A stretch of 64,000 nt of DNA from Actinophytocola oryzae. GTDB lineage: Bacteria > Actinomycetota > Actinomycetes > Mycobacteriales > Pseudonocardiaceae. Location: the NCBI RefSeq assembly GCF_004364325.1, contig NZ_SOCP01000025.1, positions 1-64,000 on the forward strand. Direction: 5' to 3'. The notes under the pieces were generated by a model that saw nothing but the letters and a program-made list of their open reading frames with translations, made no database searches and had not been told where the DNA came from. Positions within the stretch are counted from its first letter, which is position 1. Each line of letters starts with the position of its first letter. Positions 25,301 through 33,607 of the stretch are shown here, piece by piece. Made by a program: the position numbers and the translations under genes.

Positions 25301-27412
25301 TCAGTTGTCGGTCGGGTTGACGCGTCGCCTGCGTTGCTGCCGCCGCATGGCGACCGCGTCCCGCAGGTCGAGCGCCCGGCCGGGCAGGTACGGCGCGATC
25401 TCCCCGACACCGGTCGAGTCCTGCCGGCCGTTGGCCGGGGCCGTCCTCGGCATCCGCTGGTACTCCTGCGGTTCCTCGCCGACCAGGATGGTTCCCGGCA
25501 GCACGACCGTGGCGGTGACGCCGCCGCCGTCGGTCGGCCCGAGCCGCACCTCGATGCCGTGTCGCGCGGCGAGCCTGCCGACCACGATGAGACCCATGTT
25601 GCGGACCGTCGAGCCGTCGACGTCCTCCGGTGCGGTGACACGCCGGTTCAGCTCGGCGAGCCGCTCCTGCGACAGGCCGACGCCGTGGTCGCGGACCAGC
25701 ACGACGACCGCGCCGGGATCCGAGGGCGTCCGCATGAACCCAACCGTGACCTGCGTCGACGGCGGCGAGAACGTGGTCGCGTTGTCCAGCAGCTCGGACA
25801 GCAGGTGCACGACGTGCGGCACCGCGTGTCCCGCCACGACCACGCCGTCGCCCGCGGACCGCCGGACGACCCGCGTGTAGAATTCCACCTCGGACAGTGC
25901 GGCGCCGACGACCTCGTCGAGTGCCGTCGGCCCGGCGCGCCTGCCGACCGTCTGCGCGCCCGCGAGGACCATCAGGCTGTCGTCCGTGCGGCGCATGCGG
26001 GTGGCGAGGTGGTCGATTACGAACAGCCTGCGCAGCCGCTCGGTGTCCAGCTCGTCCTGCTCCCACTCGTCGAGTGCGCGAAGGATGCGTTCCGCGCAGA
26101 GTTGGTTGCGGCGGGCCAGGTTGACGAAGCCCGCGTTCATCGAGCCACGCAGCTCGCTCCGGTCCTCGACCAGCCTGGCGCAGGCCGAGGTGACCGAGTC
26201 GAACGCGCGGGCCACCTCGCCGATCTCGTCGCCGGTGTCGATCTCGACGCGTGGCAGCGGTGACGCCGCCTGCTCGGCACCCGAGGGCCGCCGCGTCAGC
26301 TCCTCGGCGACGTGCACCGCCGAGGTCCGCAACCTGCGCAGGGACCGGGACAGCGAGCGGCCGACCACCGCGGACAGGGCGACGGCGAGCAGGATCAGCA
26401 GCGCGAACACGCCGATGGTGACCCACGCCGCCACCAGCGCGTCGTCCTGGAGGCCGTCCACGGCGTCGATCGCGCCGCTCAGGAGCTGCGTCTGCGCGTC
26501 ACGCAACAGGTTCAGCTTCTCGGTGGCCGCGGCGAAGGAGACGGTCGGATCGATGGTGAGCCGCTCGGCACCCGCCTGCTCGAGGGCGCCCGCCTGGTCC
26601 GTCCCCACCTGCGAGACGGCGGCGCCCTGGACCGCGTTGGCGTAGCGGGTGCGCTGGTCGCCGGAGGCGTCGGCCAGCAGTGCGTCGACGGCGTCCTGCT
26701 GGCGGGCCAGGATGCCGGTGAAGTCCTGGAGGGTGCCGGTGCCGAACGCGCCGGCGGCGAGGACGGCACCCAGCTCGGCACGTGCCTGGCTCGCGTACTC
26801 CTTGACCTTGAACATGTCGCCGAGCACGCGCAGGTCGCCCGCGAGGCGCGGGTCCGTGCCGTCCGGGTCGAACGTGACGAGCGAGAACAGCGTCGCGACC
26901 GCCTCGGTGTAGGTCGCGCGGATGGCGCCCTCGGTGAGGTTCGCGTTGGTCACCGCGCTGCGCACCGGCTTCAGGCCGTCCAGCGCGTCGTCGGTGTCGG
27001 CGACGACCTCCGGGAGACCCGGGGTGTCGGTGACGTCGAGGCCGCCGATCGCGGTGCGGTACTTGGCGACCGCCGTGTCCGTGTCGGTTCTCGCGGCGTC
27101 GACCTCGTCCTCCAGCAGGCCCCGGCCGGAGGACACGTAGACCGCGGTGACGTCGCGCTCCTGCTGCAGTGCGTCGGCCAGGTCGTTGATCTGGTGGTGG
27201 ACTCGCACGAGGTTCGACGCCTGGCCGAGATCGGCGACGGAGGACCAGGAGCCGAGGGCGCCGTGGACGGCCAGCGCGACGGCGACGAGCGCGGGCGCGG
27301 CGACGACCACGACGAGCTTCCGCCGCACACGCCAGTGGCGCGGATCGGCGCGCCTCGCGAAACCTGGTTTGGCCTTGGTTTCCGACTGCGCAGCGTAACT
27401 GGATCGCGACAC
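25301..27412 (-). CDS. Sensor histidine kinase with extracytoplasmic nitrate/nitrite-sensing-like (NIT) domain
   Basis: A 703-aa membrane kinase. One transmembrane helix (about 31-50) and another (about 328-352) bracket a helical NIT-type sensor (INDLADALQQERDVTAVYVSSGRG...). A HAMP-like segment follows, then a dimerisation region with DHLATRMRRTDDSLMVLAG and an HATPase domain with ELLDNATTFSPPSTQV, VRDHGVGLS and NMGLIVVGRLAARHGIEVRL. The tail is basic. Such actinobacterial kinases often sit in conservon-type operons with roadblock and DUF742 proteins; none is present here. The partner gene is a solute-binding lipoprotein. Confidence 0.9.
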   Translation of the reverse strand: MSRSSYAAQSETKAKPGFARRADPRHWRVRRKLVVVVAAPALVAVALAVHGALGSWSSVADLGQASNLVRVHHQINDLADALQQERDVTAVYVSSGRGLLEDEVDAARTDTDTAVAKYRTAIGGLDVTDTPGLPEVVADTDDALDGLKPVRSAVTNANLTEGAIRATYTEAVATLFSLVTFDPDGTDPRLAGDLRVLGDMFKVKEYASQARAELGAVLAAGAFGTGTLQDFTGILARQQDAVDALLADASGDQRTRYANAVQGAAVSQVGTDQAGALEQAGAERLTIDPTVSFAAATEKLNLLRDAQTQLLSGAIDAVDGLQDDALVAAWVTIGVFALLILLAVALSAVVGRSLSRSLRRLRTSAVHVAEELTRRPSGAEQAASPLPRVEIDTGDEIGEVARAFDSVTSACARLVEDRSELRGSMNAGFVNLARRNQLCAERILRALDEWEQDELDTERLRRLFVIDHLATRMRRTDDSLMVLAGAQTVGRRAGPTALDEVVGAALSEVEFYTRVVRRSAGDGVVVAGHAVPHVVHLLSELLDNATTFSPPSTQVTVGFMRTPSDPGAVVVLVRDHGVGLSQERLAELNRRVTAPEDVDGSTVRNMGLIVVGRLAARHGIEVRLGPTDGGGVTATVVLPGTILVGEEPQEYQRMPRTAPANGRQDSTGVGEIAPYLPGRALDLRDAVAMRRQQRRRRVNPTDN

Positions 27413-27504
27413 GCGGCGGACTATATAGGTATCGCCCGTTCGGAGGCACCAGTCACCGTCAGAAATTTTCCCGACCTGCCTCTTTCTCGGCCGCCGGTTT
27501 CGCC

Positions 27505-28989
27505 TCAGCGGGTGACGGCCAGGCGCGGGAGAGGTTGCGGACCACCAGTGGCGAGCTTCTCGAGCGCCGCGGTGTCGAGATGCTGTGCCACCAGGTCACC
27601 CAGCACGTCGAGCTGGGCGGCGCGTGCCTGCGCGACACTCGTGCCCGGTGCCGGGGTGAAGCCCGTCCTGCCTGTCCGGTCCGCAGTCCAGCGAAGGACG
27701 TGGCGGCGAAAGTCGTCGTTGTCGAGGAGGCCGTGCCAGTGGGTACCTATCACCCGGTTGGAGTACGCACCTTCGAGTGGGTCCTGGATCAGCGGCGACG
27801 CCGGCTGGCGGGTGACGCGCCCGTGGTGGATCTCGTAGCCGCTGACGGCGTGTCCGAAGGCCGTGCCGGTCGGGCGCGCGAGGGTCTTCTCGGTGGCGAA
27901 CTCGATCTCCAGGTCGAGGAGCCCGAGGCCGGGCACCTCGCCGCGGCCGGACTCGACGTGGTCGACGATGCGCGTGCCGAGCATCTGGTAGCCGCCGCAG
28001 ATGCCGAGGACCGGGGTGTCCGAGCTGACGATGGCGTCGGCGATCCCCTTTCTCCGCAGCCATTCCAGATCATCCACAGTGGACTTCGAGCCGGGCAGGA
28101 CGATCAGGTCGGCGTCCGCGAGACGGTCGGGCTCGCTCACGAACCGCACTGACACACCCGGTTCGCAGGCGAGCGCCTCGACGTCGGTCGCGTTGGAGAT
28201 GCGCGGCAGCCGCACGGCCGCGACACGCAACCACTGGTCACCGTGTGGCGGCAGGGGTCTGCCGACGACGCCGTCCGCGGCGTAGGACAGGGAGTCCTCC
28301 GCGTCGAGCCAGAGGTCCTCGCGCCAGGGCAGGACACCGAGCACGGGCCGTCCGGTGGTCTCGGTGAGCCAGTCGAGCCCGGGTTGCAGAAGGGACCGGT
28401 CGCCGCGGAACTTGTTGACGGCAAAGGCCTGGATCATGGCCTGGTCGGCGGGGTCGAGCACGGCGAGCGTGCCGAAGAGGTGCGCGAGCACCCCACCGCG
28501 GTCGATGTCGCCGACGACGAGGACGGGCAGGTTCGCGGCACGCGCGAGTCCCAGGTTGGCGATGTCGCGGTCGCGGAGGTTGACCTCGGCAGGCGATCCC
28601 GCGCCCTCGCAGACGACGACGTCGAAGTCCGCGCGCAGGTCGTCCAATGTGGACAGGACGACGTCGCGGTAGTCCCGCTCCCGGTAGTCACGGAGGGTGC
28701 CGACGGGGTGGCCGTGGATGATCACCTGCGAGCTGTTGTCCGAACCGGGTTTGAGTAGCACGGGGTTGAAGCGGGTGCTCGGCTCGAGCCCCGCGGCGCG
28801 GGCCTGCGTCGCCTGCGCGCGCCCGATCTCACCGCCGTCGGCCGTGACCGCCGAGTTGTTGGACATGTTCTGCGCCTTGAACGGCGCGACGCGAACGCCC
28901 TCGCGCGAAAGCCACCGGCAGATCCCTGCGACCAGCACGCTCTTGCCCGCGTCCGACGACGTGCCCGCGACCAGCAGCGCTCCCCGCAT
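27505..28989 (-). CDS. cobQ: Cobyric acid synthase
   Basis: A 494-aa glutamine-dependent amidotransferase that amidates adenosylcobyrinic a,c-diamide at four side chains. The N-terminal synthetase domain has LLVAGTSSDAGKSVLVAGICRWL and the CobQ signature FKAQNMSNNSAVTADGGEIGRAQ. The C-terminal glutaminase has the nucleophile Cys in VLGICGGYQML (about 340) and GTHWHGLL. ATG 28989 has GGAAGGA 6 nt upstream. It is a single cobalamin gene here; no riboswitch fits in the 35-bp divergent gap. Confidence 0.95.
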   Translation of the reverse strand: MRGALLVAGTSSDAGKSVLVAGICRWLSREGVRVAPFKAQNMSNNSAVTADGGEIGRAQATQARAAGLEPSTRFNPVLLKPGSDNSSQVIIHGHPVGTLRDYRERDYRDVVLSTLDDLRADFDVVVCEGAGSPAEVNLRDRDIANLGLARAANLPVLVVGDIDRGGVLAHLFGTLAVLDPADQAMIQAFAVNKFRGDRSLLQPGLDWLTETTGRPVLGVLPWREDLWLDAEDSLSYAADGVVGRPLPPHGDQWLRVAAVRLPRISNATDVEALACEPGVSVRFVSEPDRLADADLIVLPGSKSTVDDLEWLRRKGIADAIVSSDTPVLGICGGYQMLGTRIVDHVESGRGEVPGLGLLDLEIEFATEKTLARPTGTAFGHAVSGYEIHHGRVTRQPASPLIQDPLEGAYSNRVIGTHWHGLLDNDDFRRHVLRWTADRTGRTGFTPAPGTSVAQARAAQLDVLGDLVAQHLDTAALEKLATGGPQPLPRLAVTR

Positions 28990-29024
28990 CTCTTTCCTTC
29001 CGATCACCTGCCATCATCGCGGAC

Positions 29025-29726
29025 ATGGCCGCCACCCCCGTCACCGCCGTACTGGTGCACAGCCCCTTCCTCGGTCCGGCGAGCCTACGGCCACTGGCCG
29101 ACGCCCTGGCCGCACAGGGACACCCGGCGGTGCTGCTGGACCTGCGCCCGTCGGTGGTGGCACCCCCGGTCCACCAGGTCCTGCTCGGCGCCTTCGCCGA
29201 CGCGATGAGCGAGGAGCTGCTGGAGGGCCCGGTGGTCCTGATCGGCCACAGCGGCGCGGGCCCGCTGCTGCCCGCGTTCGCGGACTCCCTGGAGGAGGCT
29301 GTGACGGGCCTGGTGTTCGTGGACGCGGGCCTGCCGACGCCGGGCCTGTCGTGGCGGGACACGGTGCCCGCGTCGATGTACGCGGAGCTGCGGGCGTCGT
29401 CGAGGGAGGGTCAGCTGCCGAGGTGGCAGCGCTGGTTCACCCCGGACCCGCTGGCGACGCTGGTCGCCGATCCCGTGCTGCGGGCGGAGATGGCGGACGA
29501 GGCGCCCGAGGTGCCGATCGCGTTCCTGAAGGAGGAGCGCCCGGAGGTGCCGTGGGACGGGCCGGCGGGTTATGTCCTGTTGTCGCCTGCCTACGAGTCG
29601 GACGCCGCGGCAGCAGCGGCGAAGGGCTGGCCGGTCCGGCGCCTGGACACCCATCACCTGGCCCCGGCGACGGACCCCGATCCCGTGGCACGCGCGGTAC
29701 TGGAGGTCCTGTCCGAACTGCTGTGA
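29025..29726 (+). CDS. Alpha/beta-fold hydrolase
   Basis: A 233-aa small serine hydrolase. TAVLVHSPFLGPASLRPLADAL gives the oxyanion-hole strand, VVLIGHSGAGPLLPAF is the nucleophile elbow with Ser in GHSGAG, and LDTHHLAPATDPD near the C-terminus offers the catalytic His. Substrate is unknown. Its last 73 bp are opposite the 3' end of the arsR gene. Confidence 0.82.
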   Translation: MAATPVTAVLVHSPFLGPASLRPLADALAAQGHPAVLLDLRPSVVAPPVHQVLLGAFADAMSEELLEGPVVLIGHSGAGPLLPAFADSLEEAVTGLVFVDAGLPTPGLSWRDTVPASMYAELRASSREGQLPRWQRWFTPDPLATLVADPVLRAEMADEAPEVPIAFLKEERPEVPWDGPAGYVLLSPAYESDAAAAAAKGWPVRRLDTHHLAPATDPDPVARAVLEVLSELL

Positions 29727-30085
29727 GAGGGGAACGCCCCAGCGGGGCGGGTGAGCAGCGCGGCGAGCCTGTCGGTGGTCTCGGGTAGCAGCCAGTAGTA
29801 CACCCAGGTCCCGCGCCGCTCGCAGTCGATCAGGCCGGCCTGGCGCAGCAGCCTCAGGTGGTGGGAGATCGTCGGCTGGGACAGGTCGAACCCCGGCGTC
29901 AGCTCGCACACGCACACCTCTCCCCCGGCACGCGACGCGATCATCGACAGCAGCCTCAACCGGACCGGGTCGCCCAGCGCCTTGAACACGGCCGCCAGCT
30001 CGACGGCGCGCTCCTCGGACAGCGGGGCGGAGGTCAGGTCGGCACAGCAGTCCTGACCGACGACCGGCAACTCTTGGATCGACAC
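29654..30085 (-). CDS. arsR: ArsR-family metalloregulatory repressor
   Basis: A 143-aa winged-helix repressor. AVFKALGDPVRLRLLSMIASRAGGEVCVCELTPGFDLSQPTISHHLRLLRQAGLI carries the ArsR fold with the CVCEL arsenic-sensing cysteines in or near the recognition helix, plus an N-terminal CC pair. GTG 30085 appears to be nearly leaderless behind a promoter that contains one of two 20-bp dyads. The last 30 residues are low-complexity and encoded antisense to the hydrolase gene. It is divergent from arsM. Confidence 0.92.
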   Translation of the reverse strand: MSIQELPVVGQDCCADLTSAPLSEERAVELAAVFKALGDPVRLRLLSMIASRAGGEVCVCELTPGFDLSQPTISHHLRLLRQAGLIDCERRGTWVYYWLLPETTDRLAALLTRPAGAFPSHSSSDRTSSTARATGSGSVAGAR

Positions 30086-30093
30086 ACTTCTAT

Positions 30094-30146
30094 ATTGACA
30101 GTCCTCTATTCAGGGGGCAACACTGCATCGACAAACGTCGATACAG
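30094..30146. promoter_or_regulatory. Two ArsR operator boxes between arsR and arsM
   Basis: Box 1 is ATTGACAGTCCTCTATTCAG (30094-30113) and box 2 is ATCGACAAACGTCGATACAG (30127-30146). They agree at 14 of 20 positions (ATYGACA..C.TC.AT.CAG) and are 33 bp apart, about three helical turns. Box 2 contains a perfect ATCGAC-AAAC-GTCGAT dyad. On the minus strand box 1 lies between TTGCCC and CAATAT, a candidate arsR promoter. Confidence 0.7.
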
Positions 30147-30164
30147 TGCTCGGAGGATCCACCC

Positions 30165-30926
30165 ATGAGTGACACCACCGATCTGCGCGAGACCGTGCGT
30201 GCCCGCTATGCCGCCGCCGCGAACTCGGTCGTCGACGGCACCCGGCAGGCGAAGGACGGCTGCTGCGGCCCCGGAGAGCCGGAGGACGGCTTCGGGTCGG
30301 CGCTCTACGCCACGTCGGAGCGGGCCGAGCTGCCCGAGGACGCGGTGACCGCGTCGCTGGGCTGCGGCAACCCGACCGCCGTCGCGGAGCTGCGGGAGGG
30401 TGAGGTGGTGCTGGACCTCGGCTCGGGCGGCGGTATCGACGTGCTGCTCTCCGCGCGGCGGGTCGGGCCGACCGGCAGGGCCTACGGCGTGGACATGACC
30501 GACGAGATGCTCGCGCTCGCCCGGGCCAACGCGGCGCAGGCCCACGCGACCAACGTCGAGTTCCTGAAGGGCACCATCGAGGCCGTCCCGCTGCCCGCGA
30601 ACACGGTCGACGTGGTGATCTCCAACTGCGTGGTCAACCTGTCCGTGGACAAGCCCGCCGTGTTCGCCGAGATGTTCCGCGTACTGAACCCGGGCGGTCG
30701 GATCGGTGTGTCCGATGTGGTCGCCGAGGACCGGCTCACTCGGGAACAGCGGGCCGAGCGCGGCTCTTACGTCGGCTGCGTCGCGGGTGCCCTGTCGATC
30801 TCCGAGTACCGCCTGGGTCTTACCGCCGCGGGCTTCGCCGAGGTGGAGGTCACGCCGACCCACGAGGTCGCCGACGGCATGCACTCGGCCATCGTCCGTG
30901 CCGTCAAACCCGCCACCGACGACTGA
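30165..30926 (+). CDS. arsM: Arsenite methyltransferase
   Basis: A 253-aa SAM-dependent enzyme that methylates As(III) to less toxic or volatile species. The SAM site is VVLDLGSGGGIDVLLSARRVG (about 81-101). The conserved arsenic-binding cysteines are visible: Cys33-Cys34 in KDGCCGPGE, Cys67, Cys155 in ISNCVVNLS and Cys205 in YVGCVAGAL. GGAGG precedes the ATG. Control by the divergent ArsR through the two boxes is very likely. Confidence 0.95.
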   Translation: MSDTTDLRETVRARYAAAANSVVDGTRQAKDGCCGPGEPEDGFGSALYATSERAELPEDAVTASLGCGNPTAVAELREGEVVLDLGSGGGIDVLLSARRVGPTGRAYGVDMTDEMLALARANAAQAHATNVEFLKGTIEAVPLPANTVDVVISNCVVNLSVDKPAVFAEMFRVLNPGGRIGVSDVVAEDRLTREQRAERGSYVGCVAGALSISEYRLGLTAAGFAEVEVTPTHEVADGMHSAIVRAVKPATDD

Positions 30927-30936
30927 ACCCGAGAGC

Positions 30937-31794
30937 TCAGGGCAGCGTCAGGATCTCCGCGCCGTCGTCCGTGACCACCATCGTGTGCTCGAACTGGGCG
31001 GTCCAGCTCTTGTCCTTGGTGGTGACCGTCCAGCCGTCCTGCCAGATGTCGTAGTCGATGCCACCCAGGGTGATCATCGGCTCGATCGTGAAGGTCATGC
31101 CCTTCTCGATGACCGTGTCCACGCTGGGCTCCTCGTAGTGGAGGATCACCAGGCCGCTGTGGAAGGCCCTGCCGATGCCGTGGCCGGTGAAGTCGCGGAC
31201 CACGCCGTAGTCGAACCGCTTCGCGTAGGCCTCGATCACCCGGCCGATCACGTTCAGTGCCCGGCCGGGACGCACCGCCTTGATCGCGCGCATGGTCGCC
31301 TCGTGGGTGCGCTCGACCAGCAGGCGGACCTCCTCCTCGACCTCGCCTGCCAGGAAGGTCGCGTTCGTGTCGCCGTGGACGCCGCCGATGAACGCCGTCA
31401 CGTCGATGTTGACGATGTCGCCGTCCTCGATGCGCGTCGTGTCCGGGATGCCGTGGCAGATCACCTCGTTGAGCGAGGTGCAGCACGACTTGGGGAAGTG
31501 CCGGTAGCCGAGCGTGGACGGATACGCGTGGTGGTCCAGCAGGAACTCGTGGACGATCGCGTCGATGTCGTCCGTCGTGGCGCCCGGTTTTACCGCCTTG
31601 CCGCCTTCCGCGAGCGCCTGCGCCGCGATCCGGCCCGCCACCCGCATGGCCTCGATCGTCTCGGGGGTCTGGACCCACGGCTCGGTGTTGCGCTTCGGCG
31701 CGGGCTTGTCCACGTACTCCGGCCGGGGGATCGACGACGGCACGGCGCGGCGCGGTGACTGCACACCAGGCTTCAACGGGGCACGAACGGGCAT
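30937..31794 (-). CDS. map: Methionine aminopeptidase, type I
   Basis: A 285-aa dinuclear-metal protease that removes initiator Met. A Pro-rich N-terminal extension (about 1-40, PRPEYVDKPAPKRNTEPW) precedes the catalytic domain, as in mycobacterial MapB. Ligand motifs include NEVICHGIPD, VNIDVTAFIGGVHGDTNATF, GHGIGRAFH and TIEPM. It lies 10 bp downstream of the PBP gene's stop, the same neighbour relation as in M. tuberculosis (Rv2861c near Rv2864c). Confidence 0.95.
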   Translation of the reverse strand: MPVRAPLKPGVQSPRRAVPSSIPRPEYVDKPAPKRNTEPWVQTPETIEAMRVAGRIAAQALAEGGKAVKPGATTDDIDAIVHEFLLDHHAYPSTLGYRHFPKSCCTSLNEVICHGIPDTTRIEDGDIVNIDVTAFIGGVHGDTNATFLAGEVEEEVRLLVERTHEATMRAIKAVRPGRALNVIGRVIEAYAKRFDYGVVRDFTGHGIGRAFHSGLVILHYEEPSVDTVIEKGMTFTIEPMITLGGIDYDIWQDGWTVTTKDKSWTAQFEHTMVVTDDGAEILTLP

Positions 31795-31803
31795 GGCTCC
31801 ACC

Positions 31804-33585
31804 CTAGGACAGGCCGGACAGGAACCGGGTCGCGGCTGCCACAGCCTTGCTCGACACCTCGGCGCCGGTCAACAGGACCGCGAACGCCAGGTCACCCTGG
31901 TAGCCGACGAACCACCCGTGCGAGTGGACGCCGTCACCGAACTGGGCGGTTCCCGTCTTACCCCGCAGGTCCGGGAAGCCGGCCAGCGCGGGCGTCGACC
32001 TGACCATCTCCTGCATCATCGCCCGCACACCGTCGAGCACCTGCGGCGACACGGGCGTCACCGTCGAGTTCGCCTTCGTCGTCTGGCCGGTCAGCAGCGA
32101 CGGCGTGGGCATCTTCCCCGTCGCGACGGTCGACACCACCAGGGCCATGCCGAACGGGCTCGCCACCACCTTGCCCTGGCCGAAGCCGTCCTCGGCACGC
32201 TCGACGATCCCGGTCGCCTGGGGCACCGAGCCGGTGACCGTCGTCGCACCCGGCATCTCGAAGTCGACGCCGAGACCGAGGTTCTTCGCCGCGTCACTCA
32301 GCTCCGACGGGCCCATCTGCGACGCGAGCTGCGCGAACGTCGTGTTGCACGACACCGCGAACGCCGTCGACAGCGGGATCGTGCCCTTGTCGAACTTGCC
32401 GGAGTTCGGGATCTCGCGACCGTCGATCGTGATCGTGCCGGGACAGCCGACGGGCGAGGCGCCGTTGACCTTGCCCTCGGACAGCGCCGCGGTCGCGGTG
32501 ACGATCTTGAACGTCGACCCCGGCGGGTAGCGGCCCATCAACGCGACGGGTCCCTGCTGGTCGGCGAGCGCGTTCTGCGCGACCGCCAGCACCTGCCCCG
32601 TCGACGGCTGCATCGCGACGATCATCGACGGCGTCGGCTCGGTGTTCACCGCCGCCTGCGCCGCGTTCTGCACACCGACGCTCAACGTCGTGTGGGCGGC
32701 CTCCGCGGGCTCGGGTGCCTTCGCGTACAGCTCCTCGACCTCGGCGCCGGTCGTGTCGGTCGTGATCACCCGCCAGCCGGCCTTACCGGTCAGGTCGGCC
32801 TCGACGACCTTGCGGATGCCCGGCAGCACGGCCGACCCGAACGCCTTGTCGTTGGGCAACAGCCGCGGCGCCGAGGTGAACCGCACGCCGGGCAGGTCGT
32901 AGATGGCCGGCTTGACCGCGTCGTAGTCACTCTGCCGCAGCGCGACGACCTGGTAGGGCTGGCCTGCCGGGGCCTTGTTGACGCCGTCGAGGATCGACTG
33001 CTGCGTGATCGTGTTGTCGATACCGGACAGGTTGGTCGCGAGCGCACCCGCCACCGCGTTGACGTCCCCGGCCTTGTCCTTCTCGAGCAGCACGGACACG
33101 ACCCGGGTCGGCGAGAGCACGAGGTTGCCGTCCCGGTCGAGCACGGGCGCCAGCTCGGGCTGCTGGCCCTGCACGGCGATGGCCTGCTGCTGCGCGAGCT
33201 TGGGGTGGATGACGGTGGGGGCCCAGTGGACCAGCCAGGTGCCGTCCTGGTCGCGCAGCTCGAGGTGGCTCTCGTAGGACCACGTCCGGTTGCCGCCGAG
33301 GTCCCAGTCCAGCTCGTAGGACGCGTCGGCCGTGGCGGCGCCGTCGTCCTGACCGACCTCCTTGACCTTCACCCTGACCGACTTCGGCTCCAGCGCCTTC
33401 CACACCTCGGTGAGCTGCTTCCTGGCCGAGTCCGCCGAGTCGGTCTGCCTGGCCGCCCCACCGAGGTCGTGCTTGGCGAACGCGTTGAGGAACGCGTCGA
33501 CCGTGTCGCCCGGCGCGGCCTCCGAGCTACACGCGACAAGCGGAACCAAAAGGGCAAGGACAGCGACGAGCCGGGTAACACGCAC
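31804..33585 (-). CDS. Penicillin-binding lipoprotein, MecA-like class B transpeptidase
   Basis: A 593-aa cell-wall D,D-transpeptidase. The lipobox is LVPLVAC in MRVTRLVAVLALLVPLVACSS, followed by an NTF2-like MecA_N domain (about 30-145) and a transpeptidase domain with STFK (about 356), SCN (about 411) and KTGTAQ (about 543). It corresponds to M. tuberculosis Rv2864c. The GTG at 33585 is the natural start, since translation from further up would begin inside the repeat array that starts 23 bp upstream. Its own promoter must lie within or beyond that array. Confidence 0.93.
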   Translation of the reverse strand: MRVTRLVAVLALLVPLVACSSEAAPGDTVDAFLNAFAKHDLGGAARQTDSADSARKQLTEVWKALEPKSVRVKVKEVGQDDGAATADASYELDWDLGGNRTWSYESHLELRDQDGTWLVHWAPTVIHPKLAQQQAIAVQGQQPELAPVLDRDGNLVLSPTRVVSVLLEKDKAGDVNAVAGALATNLSGIDNTITQQSILDGVNKAPAGQPYQVVALRQSDYDAVKPAIYDLPGVRFTSAPRLLPNDKAFGSAVLPGIRKVVEADLTGKAGWRVITTDTTGAEVEELYAKAPEPAEAAHTTLSVGVQNAAQAAVNTEPTPSMIVAMQPSTGQVLAVAQNALADQQGPVALMGRYPPGSTFKIVTATAALSEGKVNGASPVGCPGTITIDGREIPNSGKFDKGTIPLSTAFAVSCNTTFAQLASQMGPSELSDAAKNLGLGVDFEMPGATTVTGSVPQATGIVERAEDGFGQGKVVASPFGMALVVSTVATGKMPTPSLLTGQTTKANSTVTPVSPQVLDGVRAMMQEMVRSTPALAGFPDLRGKTGTAQFGDGVHSHGWFVGYQGDLAFAVLLTGAEVSSKAVAAATRFLSGLS

Positions 33586-33607
33586 GGCGGCGAGTATGCC
33601 CGAACCC

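Noticed and set aside
28990..29024. Cobalamin riboswitch for cobQ
   Set aside because: Only 35 bp separates cobQ from the divergent hydrolase start, far too short for a B12 riboswitch; none is visible near cysG either.
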